64,000 nucleotides of DNA from the NCBI GenBank assembly GCA_964019655.1, contig CAXHTR010000003.1, positions 248,001-312,000 on the forward strand, in the 5' to 3' direction. Below are positions 8,971-15,316 of this stretch, piece after piece. Both the position numbers and the translations under genes were made by a program. A model generated the notes under the pieces. That model ran no database searches. It was not told the origin of the DNA and was given only the letters and a program-made list of their open reading frames with translations. Positions within the stretch are counted from its first letter, which is position 1; each line of letters starts with the position of its first letter. The stretch is from Perkinsela sp. pyNocScin1 (taxonomy: Eukaryota; Euglenozoa; Kinetoplastea; Prokinetoplastida; Perkinselidae).

Positions 8971-10947
8971 TTACCTTTGAAGTTTGTTTTCCAATTGAAA
9001 TGGTATTATGCTACACCTTTCTAGTACTTTTATCATGTTATCTAAGTCTGCTTTGGAAACAAGTGCTTGGATACTATGCGGCAGCAATGTGCCAGAGAAC
9101 GTAACATACCCCTTCGGTTTCTCAACATATAAGATGATACCTCCTGGCCGCATAATTTCAAGCTTCTGAGCATCTTTAGCGCTCATAGAATATCTTATTT
9201 CGTTTATGGAAAGAAGCGTCCTTGGTGCTTTAAGCAAGTCAACTGCAGTAGATATCCTCAAGCAAACAAACCTCTCCATACTTGCTAATACAGCTTCTGC
9301 TTTTCCTTGGTTCTTGTAAGACAATTCATTTTGCATCAAAGCAGAGAAAACAAGATCGGCTGCTTCATTACAAATGCGCCATGGTTGTACACTATGCGAG
9401 CAAGTTGTATCGCGAACAAAAAGTCGCAGTCCTGCATTCTCAATCTTCAGATTTTGGCCTGAAGTGCTTATGAAATTTTTCACCGATCTTGAGACGAAGC
9501 CAATAGTGCTTGAAATCTCACCTTTGCCGAGAGAGCATTGCTTTGAATCGATAGTTGATGCTTTGCAGCGGGATATCATATGGCCTTCGGAGAATGAAGA
9601 TAGAGCTTTGTCGAGCTGATAAAATTCAAGTATCTCATCAGCCATTGGCGCACTGATGGATGCGTAGTTACCCTGCGAAACACTCATCATTTTTGAAATT
9701 TTAAACGGATGCACATTCATAACCGAGGGAATGTTCGCCCTTTTTCGCAAAACGGCTATGAAAAAACCTCCTGTGTTTTGGTCATGCGGGTAAATTCGTA
9801 TTGTTTTTCGAAGATTCTCCTCAATCGATGCTGGCGGTGAAAATGTATCATTCCACTCGACTTGGTTGCTTTGAGCTCTCACATATGATTTTTTCATTTG
9901 CCTATCATCAACTTTCCAGGTGGTCAGTCCCTCTCTTACTCGGAAAGTATGTAATCCCCTACTGTAGCTTAGAAAAGCATACCGCATTGGATCTAATAAA
10001 TCGAGAGCCCCATCGCACGCTTTCATGAGGTGAAACACGACTGCCTCATTTTCAATAGGGTTGAAGGAGCAGGTACTGTACACCATTGTCCCACCCACTT
10101 CAAGAAGCTTTGCAGCTTTTAAAGCAATCTTAAACTGGAGTGGGTTCAGGGAATATGAATTCGCCTCACTCCACGTTTTCAAAACATTTGGGTTTTTTCG
10201 AATGGTACCGTCGCCCGTGCATGGTACATCACATAGGATTTTATCGAATTTGATCTCTCGATACTCGCCATCGCCAAGAAGATTATCCCAGTAGACTTCG
10301 GGGAAATTGCTGGCATCATGACTCGTGAAAAGTGCGTATGGGAAAAAGCTTCGCATACGTTTTATACGGAATACAAGCATATCAAGCCTTTTCAAATTAA
10401 CTTCATTCGCCACAACAAAGCCTGCATCCTTATCATACAAAAGCTGTCGTAAGGTCCCGCTATCATCAACACCCCGATGACTTTCGGCTTCGTTTTGTTT
10501 GGCGAGAATCGCGAGAAGTTGTGCGGTTTTAGACCCAGGAGCAGCACACATGTCGAGCACCTTATCACCTCGAGAAATATTAAGGAGAAACGACGGGAGC
10601 ATGCTTACTTCCTCTTGCCGCCAAATATACCCAGCGTCTGTACTTTGTACTACGAAAGAGTGAAAGTCTTGAATATCTTGGGCTTTTCTAAGCTCTTTGC
10701 GTGAGGCATTCAAGACCCATGCGTCAAAATCAGTGGTCCAAGAAAGTTTTTTGACACCAATATCATTGCTACCTTGCTTGATCTTCGTGATGGTTTCGTC
10801 GATGAATTGTTTATTGGGATAAGATGCACTTACCCAGAAACTTGTCGGTAATGGCGTATCCAGAACAGCTTCAAATTCTTTGAATTCCGCGTTGCTCAAT
10901 GACAGTTGTTCTTGGTAGTGCTTGAAAAAATTGTCCCTTGCAGTCAT
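8971..10947 (-). CDS. NSUN2/Trm4-type tRNA cytosine-5 methyltransferase
   Basis: 658 residues. SAM-dependent RNA m5C methyltransferase of the NOL1/NOP2/Sun family, closest in layout to NSUN2/Trm4, which methylates tRNA. SAM motif I is LDMCAAPGSK at 131-140. The releasing cysteine C243 lies in DVPCTGDGTIRK and the catalytic cysteine C293 in STCSFNP. The RQEE segment before motif I (about 110-113) is also characteristic. Residues 300-658 form the long C-terminal extension seen in Trm4/NSUN2. The stop codon overlaps a GTAAGT-like sequence (AAAG|GTAAGT near 8971), which resembles a 5' splice site; see rejected items. Confidence 0.88.
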   Translation of the reverse strand: MTARDNFFKHYQEQLSLSNAEFKEFEAVLDTPLPTSFWVSASYPNKQFIDETITKIKQGSNDIGVKKLSWTTDFDAWVLNASRKELRKAQDIQDFHSFVVQSTDAGYIWRQEEVSMLPSFLLNISRGDKVLDMCAAPGSKTAQLLAILAKQNEAESHRGVDDSGTLRQLLYDKDAGFVVANEVNLKRLDMLVFRIKRMRSFFPYALFTSHDASNFPEVYWDNLLGDGEYREIKFDKILCDVPCTGDGTIRKNPNVLKTWSEANSYSLNPLQFKIALKAAKLLEVGGTMVYSTCSFNPIENEAVVFHLMKACDGALDLLDPMRYAFLSYSRGLHTFRVREGLTTWKVDDRQMKKSYVRAQSNQVEWNDTFSPPASIEENLRKTIRIYPHDQNTGGFFIAVLRKRANIPSVMNVHPFKISKMMSVSQGNYASISAPMADEILEFYQLDKALSSFSEGHMISRCKASTIDSKQCSLGKGEISSTIGFVSRSVKNFISTSGQNLKIENAGLRLFVRDTTCSHSVQPWRICNEAADLVFSALMQNELSYKNQGKAEAVLASMERFVCLRISTAVDLLKAPRTLLSINEIRYSMSAKDAQKLEIMRPGGIILYVEKPKGYVTFSGTLLPHSIQALVSKADLDNMIKVLERCSIIPFQLENKLQR

Positions 10948-11117
10948 TAAATAAATGATGTAGCAATCACGAATACTTACCCTTCACCGCTACGCCAAAT
11001 TCACCGCTACGCCAATTTACGTTTCTTCAATGATAGCGAGAGATGTGTGATTTAGGCTCAAGAGCAAAGATGGGCATCAACTCGCATGAAATCCCCGGAT
11101 CGAGCTATGAAGAAACA

Positions 11118-11843
11118 TCAGCCTTTTCGCTTTTTGTATTCCTTAGGGTTTTTCGGTAAATTCCCACTTTCTGCAGCTTTGTTTGGCACAATTTGCGGCG
11201 TATTCACGTTTCGAGCTATAGAATCTCGTAAAATCTCAATTGGGCGGGATTTACATCTTTTGAAGATCAAAAAGTGTGTATTGGTCTGTAAGCCAACCTT
11301 TTTTGCGTCAGGTGTGCAAGTACAATACGCGTTCATAAGTTCATATCCTATTTCAACCGGCTCAGTGCTCTCGGTACTTTTTGCTAGGAAACTAAAGGAC
11401 GCGATAAATTGAATCACGCTTTGAATGAGCATATTAAAAAGCATGCATGCGTTCGCATCTGGAACTCTCGTGCACTGAAAGTGTATCTGGTGCGAATTCA
11501 GAAGATTTACCTGCCAAAATGTTGTAGAAAGGGTACCTGCAAAAAGTTTACGGATATTTTTGCACAGATCTTGGCCCCGGGCTTCGCTTGCCATTCCACT
11601 TTTCCCGAATGCCGAGTGATCTATATTTATGATAGTGGAGTGTGCATTCGACCCAACATGCTGAAATATTTTATCCACTATCGTAATCACAATACATCGA
11701 GGTGGTGTGTGGCCGATGTCATTCAAGCGCGGGTCTAAATATGTCACTGCCATACTTGAGCAATGTTTCGGCAGACAATGCAATAAAGACAGTGCACGCG
11801 TAACTGCATTGCTGGATCTGTAATTTAGTCTGAAATTGAGCAT
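11118..11843 (-). CDS. Hypothetical protein, 241 aa
   Basis: Not securely recognised. The frame is open for 241 codons with an ATG at 11843 in the direction of the array, and it overlaps a shorter plus-strand frame that I regard as a shadow. Residues 50-110 alternate strands and a helix (CIVITIVDKIFQHVGS, then a basic helix and TFWQVNLL), loosely like the small proteasome-assembly chaperones PAC3/PAC4, but this is a guess. The C-terminus is basic (KNPKEYKKRKG). Confidence 0.45.
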   Translation of the reverse strand: MLNFRLNYRSSNAVTRALSLLHCLPKHCSSMAVTYLDPRLNDIGHTPPRCIVITIVDKIFQHVGSNAHSTIINIDHSAFGKSGMASEARGQDLCKNIRKLFAGTLSTTFWQVNLLNSHQIHFQCTRVPDANACMLFNMLIQSVIQFIASFSFLAKSTESTEPVEIGYELMNAYCTCTPDAKKVGLQTNTHFLIFKRCKSRPIEILRDSIARNVNTPQIVPNKAAESGNLPKNPKEYKKRKG

Positions 11844-11979
11844 TATATTTTCTGGGTAAATGGTTTTAATGGAGCCTCAGTGAAAAATATGGTACAGAAT
11901 AAGCCGTCAATGGCAAAAGAATGAACAGTGCAGATGGAGAGTCACATATCAGATGATTATATGGGTAAAAGAGCCAATC

Positions 11980-12471
11980 TCATGGTGCTCTCACTGAAGT
12001 ACCAATGTTTGGAACAAAATAAGGGAAACTGGCAAATTGAAAGTCCTTTGAATGCTCTGATGGCATCTTTGGAGGTCGCATCATGCCATTCGTATCATTG
12101 CTGCTGTAAGCTTTTCGCTTTAGCGCATCCAAGCTTTTATACACGGAGTTACAATCTTTGAAGAGAACAACAAATGAAGGGCATGCATATTCAACTTCAT
12201 GCTCGCCTGTTGAACCATCTGTATGAACATTGAGAACGCGGATGAACGTCGGAAATTTACCTCGCTCAATCGAGATTTCCTCGCGGTACATAGAGCGAAC
12301 CTCAAGATTATCAAGAAGTGTAAGCTGCCTAGATCTGCGAAAGGGGAGAAATGAGCTCGGCTTCGAACTCATTCGTGTATCAAACATTCGACTAATTTCC
12401 CCGTTGAAAATCTCATCCCGGCATAAGTGATGTTTCAGTTTCTCATTGAGAGATTGAAGCCCACGTTTCAT
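11980..12471 (-). CDS. Hypothetical protein, 163 aa
   Basis: Not recognised. The longest frame begins at a TTG; the first ATG is at 12471 and gives MKRGLQSLNEKLKHH. The protein is basic in its first half, with a central beta-rich stretch (FPTFIRVLNVHTDG, EVEYACPSFVVLF). It is the last minus-strand gene before the divergent strand-switch region, so its promoter or transcription start would lie to its right. Confidence 0.42.
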   Translation of the reverse strand: MKRGLQSLNEKLKHHLCRDEIFNGEISRMFDTRMSSKPSSFLPFRRSRQLTLLDNLEVRSMYREEISIERGKFPTFIRVLNVHTDGSTGEHEVEYACPSFVVLFKDCNSVYKSLDALKRKAYSSNDTNGMMRPPKMPSEHSKDFQFASFPYFVPNIGTSVRAP

Positions 12472-12535
12472 TCTGCTGTATACTACGAATAATAGATGAA
12501 TAACACTCTTTCTCAATCACCAATGTAAGTGGTCA

Positions 12536-12817
12536 ATGGGGGACTTCTCAACCTCGAATGATTCTACGACCTTATACATTCTGTTTGTTCTGACCCAAGA
12601 CCGTAGCACAGACGTGATTGCGTATGCACAGGTGCTGAGGCCTGTCACCGACACATGGAAGCCGCATGGTGAGATTTTCTCAATGAACTTTATCCAAATG
12701 CAGCCAAGAAAGATTTCATTCGGCTTTCAGGTGCTAATCAACGCACAATACGCTAAATTTCTTCCTTACGCCCTAATTCACGACGGCCATAGCCTATCAG
12801 TCTATGTGCATCCATGA
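12536..12817 (+). CDS. Possible small protein, 93 aa
   Basis: An ATG-initiated plus-strand frame (MGDFSTSNDS...) of 93 codons, with mixed hydrophobic strands and a plausible composition. It starts only 65 bp from the ATG of the divergent gene, which leaves little room for two 5' ends. It may be the first gene of the plus-strand array or a chance frame. No family recognised. Confidence 0.25.
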   Translation: MGDFSTSNDSTTLYILFVLTQDRSTDVIAYAQVLRPVTDTWKPHGEIFSMNFIQMQPRKISFGFQVLINAQYAKFLPYALIHDGHSLSVYVHP

Positions 12818-12918
12818 TTAAGATCTAATAAAAAAATAATCTGTATCGAAAAAGTAGCAGCATTTTCAGCTGCTTTTATTGATCATAAAAGCACACATTT
12901 ATTGACAAAATACCAACT

Positions 12919-13043
12919 TTCTTGACTGGCTCGGGTTTCTTAACCGGTGGCAAGATTATTGACCACTTTAAAGCGAATTGGCCAAGTTTCTTGACCACAT
13001 TTCGGGTTTCTTGACCATTTTTTTTAAGTGGTTAAGAAACCTG
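12919..13043. repeat. Short degenerate repeats around GGTTTCTTGACC
   Basis: Within 125 bp the motif TTTCTTGACC recurs: near 12919 (TTTCTTGACTGG), 12933 (GGGTTTCTTAACCGG), 12985 (GTTTCTTGACCA) and 13004 (GGGTTTCTTGACCA). An inverted copy, TGGTTAAGAAACC, lies at 13029-13041. The last direct and inverted copies form a hairpin with 13-bp arms around an A/T loop. The motif resembles the end of the 235-bp element nearby (CAGGGTTTCTT), so these may be relics of related elements. Confidence 0.6.
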
Positions 13044-13210
13044 CTGGTTCGGGCTTACACTATCATCTAAATCATTTAAAATTACAGAATTTCTCCGTGC
13101 AGCCGTAGAGCAGCAGAAGAGGAAGTGGCGGGGACGGTAAGTTTTCACCGGAAATAGGGGGAAAATGGCATTTCTCTGAAGAATCTCTTCAGTATAGTGC
13201 ATATTAGTGA

Positions 13211-13555
13211 TTTAAATGCGCCGCTTTTGTCACTTATTATTTTTTTAAATGCACCCCTTCGTGGAAAATCCTCTCTCTGGATTGTCTTTTACCTCAAGGG
13301 AATGAGAGAGGAAAGGAAAAGAGGGAAAAGCCAAGGGCCAAGCGCCGGGGGTAGCCCGGAGCGTTCAATGCCTGCTGCGAAGCACCCCTGCGCCGCAGGA
13401 GGGATCGGGGCCGTTCCGACCCCGAAGTCATGAAAATACCACTATTCCTTTCACTGATATAATTCACCTAAAAGCACTAAATCATGCTTTTAAATGCGCC
13501 GCTAAAAAGAAAATTTATACCGGCGTGTAGTGGAATAACCGGCGCATTTAAAGCT
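13211..13555. repeat. TTTAAATGCGCCGC repeat family
   Basis: The 14-mer TTTAAATGCGCCGC occurs at 13211-13224 and 13489-13502. A shorter variant, TTTAAATGCACC, is at 13244-13255, and an inverted copy, GGCGCATTTAAA, at 13541-13552. The second and inverted copies form an inverted repeat with a loop of about 38 bp. I see no open frame across the repeats. Function unknown; possible ends of small non-autonomous elements. Confidence 0.6.
13319..13432. other. GC-rich cluster of three hairpins
   Basis: Inside AT-rich surroundings this roughly 110-bp stretch is strongly GC-rich and has three consecutive short hairpins: CCGGG/CCCGG at 13345-13359, CCTGC/GCAGG at 13387-13399, and TCGGGG/CCCCGA at 13405-13425. 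This could be a structured non-coding RNA or a regulatory element at the start region. No Pol III boxes or known RNA signature were recognised, and neither strand is favoured. Confidence 0.35.
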
Positions 13556-13640
13556 AGATGATGCATAGTATAATATAATATTAGCGCTTACCATTTCACT
13601 TCGAATGATACAATCAGAGCATTGTGCAATACTTGTACAC

Positions 13641-13875
13641 CAGGGTTTCTGTAGAAAAATCTCACTTTCCCCCATTGGCCGGGGAAAAATGGAAACTTTT
13701 CCCCCGACACCTTCAATTTTACAGCTGAACTTGTGGCCTAGTAGGCTCACGTTTATCACAGCCAAGAAGAGATAGCGGGGGAAAAATTTCAGTTTCCCCA
13801 CCACTTCCTCTTCCGCAGCTGATATTTTCTCATTTTCCCCGAAATGGGGGAATCCCCCGTTTTTAAGAAACCCTG
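13641..13875. mobile_element. 235-bp inverted-repeat element (MITE-like)
   Basis: The element begins CAGGGTTTCT and ends AGAAACCCTG, a perfect 10-bp terminal inverted repeat. It is flanked on both sides by TACAC (13636-13640 and 13876-13880), a perfect 5-bp direct repeat that fits a target-site duplication. Further in, both arms carry a related TTCCCCCATT..CGGGGAAAA segment, so the ends fold back beyond the 10 bp. It has no ATG-initiated frame of useful length. It looks like a small non-autonomous DNA transposon. The superfamily is unclear: the CAGGG ends recall hAT elements, but those make 8-bp duplications. Confidence 0.65.
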
Positions 13876-14450
13876 TACACAATTGTATAATGTGGTGACT
13901 AATTCGGTGACGACGTTGCTAATGCAGTATAATCTGTTAATACTTAGCAAGTATCTTCATTAGCTTATGATGTTCCAATGTTAGTACAATATGATCCGTC
14001 GTCAGTAGTTTCCACTGGTGTTCAAGCATACATGAATCGGAGGTATTTCTTTAAGGCCTGTGCGATATATCTATTTCACATTTAAATTACATTTTTCGTA
14101 TGTCAGATCGGTTATGAACTTTATGCTTATTATACAACAATGCAGTTGCTTGGATTATCGCGCGGATTTCTGGAAGATTCGTGACAATTTATTAAAATTT
14201 GCGCTGTAAAACCTAGTAAATTCATGTATTTTCACCGCACCCGGTGAAGCGAATCGACGCAGGTGCCACGTATAGTTTGGCCAAGATTGTCGGGTTGATG
14301 AATGTTTTTAAATAATTTCGGGGCTTTTCATGGAGTTTTTCATTTTCAGCCGAGAGCATACCTCACGCAAGGATGAATTTTTTTGCTGTAACTTCTCTTT
14401 AGAATGAAATACTTGATCTGAATCAGATGCATGTATTTCAACGTAAATCA

Positions 14451-14472
14451 CTTGATTCATATCTTATTTTAG
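14451..14472 (+). promoter_or_regulatory. Probable trans-splice acceptor of Rpn10
   Basis: A pyrimidine-rich run ending in TTATTTTAG, with the AG at 14471-14472, lies six bases before the ATG at 14479. This is the layout expected of a spliced-leader acceptor. It supports the chosen start and an extremely short 5' UTR. Confidence 0.5.
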
Positions 14473-14478
14473 CACTAC

Positions 14479-15216
14479 ATGCCTGAAGCGATATTTATTT
14501 GTCTAGACTCATCCGATTATAGCAGAAACGGGACGACAAAGCATGAATCAAGACTATCTGCGATATCTAAGCCTTTACAAGTGTACATAGCATCCAAGAT
14601 TAATGATAACCCAGAGAATATTGTTGGCCTTTTAAGTATGTCACGGAAAAGCAATTCAGTTTTGGAATCTCTTACGAGAGATACTGATCGCCTTTTTGCA
14701 AGTTTGAACGACATAACTTCTTCAGGTGAGTTGGATCTTTACAGAGGCATTCAAACAGCCAGGCTAGCTATGGCTCATAAAGGCTCCCTTGTAAAGAAAC
14801 GAATTCTCGCAATTATATGTTCACCTCTCAAAGAAAATTCAGCGAATCTCTCGATGCTGGCCAAGAGTCTTGCGAAAGATGGAGTCTCGATCGACATTGT
14901 CAACCTAGGAAATTCATGCAATGAAAAATTTCTCGAACTATTCACAATAAACCGACCAGAGGACGGAGAAGTAACCATCATCTCCATAAAGAGCGATGAA
15001 AAGGCTAGTGCACTTACTTTGCAAAGTATTCAGAGAAAAGAAGTGATCGGAGAACGAGTGAGTGTGGATATACATTCATTATCTGGAGGCCAATCTGTAC
15101 ATTCTTCTAGTGTCGGAGGAGGCTTTCAAGATTCTAATCGAGAAGAGATGGATCCTGATTTGGCCCTCGCTATTCAGCTTTCTCTTCAGGAGATGAATAA
15201 GAATGATTTACCATGA
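14479..15216 (+). CDS. RPN10: 26S proteasome regulatory subunit Rpn10 (PSMD4)
   Basis: 245 residues. Rpn10 is the ubiquitin-receptor subunit of the proteasome 19S lid-base interface. The N-terminal 185 or so residues form a von Willebrand A domain starting with the typical EAIFICLDSSDYSRNG strand, and IVNLGNS and VTIISI strands are recognisable later. Near the C-terminus, DPDLALAIQLSLQEM (about 224-238) is a clear ubiquitin-interacting motif. It has one UIM, and the length suits the short protist forms. It is the first confident gene of the plus-strand array after the divergent region. Confidence 0.88.
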   Translation: MPEAIFICLDSSDYSRNGTTKHESRLSAISKPLQVYIASKINDNPENIVGLLSMSRKSNSVLESLTRDTDRLFASLNDITSSGELDLYRGIQTARLAMAHKGSLVKKRILAIICSPLKENSANLSMLAKSLAKDGVSIDIVNLGNSCNEKFLELFTINRPEDGEVTIISIKSDEKASALTLQSIQRKEVIGERVSVDIHSLSGGQSVHSSSVGGGFQDSNREEMDPDLALAIQLSLQEMNKNDLP

Positions 15217-15245
15217 GGGACCGCTGGCCCAACCACTGTGATGCT

Positions 15246-15293
15246 TTTTACTCTCTATATCGCTATTTTTTTTGCATCAGTACCATCTTACAG
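15246..15293 (+). promoter_or_regulatory. Pyrimidine tract and AGs upstream of RluA fusion gene
   Basis: A long C/T run (with eight T's) ends in GCATCAG at about 15280, followed by CATCTTACAG at 15293. Either AG could accept a spliced leader for the gene starting at 15317. An out-of-frame ATG at 15299 would be bypassed only if a site downstream of it were used, so its presence is a small oddity. Confidence 0.4.
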
Positions 15294-15316
15294 GGCAATG
15301 AAGATCGGTGTAAAAA

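Larger units (their letters stand above)
12818..14478. other. Divergent strand-switch region
   Basis: Genes to the left point left and genes to the right point right, so this 1.7-kb gene-poor stretch is where transcription of both arrays would start. It holds short repeats based on GGTTTCTTGACC (12919-13043), copies of TTTAAATGCGCCGC, a GC-rich hairpin cluster (13345-13425), a 235-bp inverted-repeat element (13641-13875) and a 27-bp imperfect inverted repeat (13110-13134 against 13795-13821). In kinetoplastids such regions act as broad transcription start regions without a conserved promoter motif; that role here is inferred from gene orientation. Confidence 0.6.

Noticed and set aside
8960-8980. 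Possible 5' splice site at the end of the NSUN2-like gene (AAAG|GTAAGT)
   Set aside because: The stop codon lies within it, the protein already has a full family length, and I see no matching downstream exon before the TUTase gene. Probably a chance match.
10960-10985. GTAAGTATT upstream of the NSUN2-like ATG, or on the other strand a U1-like AATACTTACC
   Set aside because: Neither an upstream exon nor the rest of a U1 snRNA (stem-loop I, Sm site) is recognisable around it.
11409-11738. 109-codon plus-strand frame
   Set aside because: It is fully opposite a longer minus-strand frame that follows the direction of the array, and no domain is seen.
13502-13882. 126-codon minus-strand frame in the divergent region
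   Set aside because: It starts at TTG, spans the whole 235-bp inverted-repeat element and has no family features, so it is best explained as a frame through repeats.
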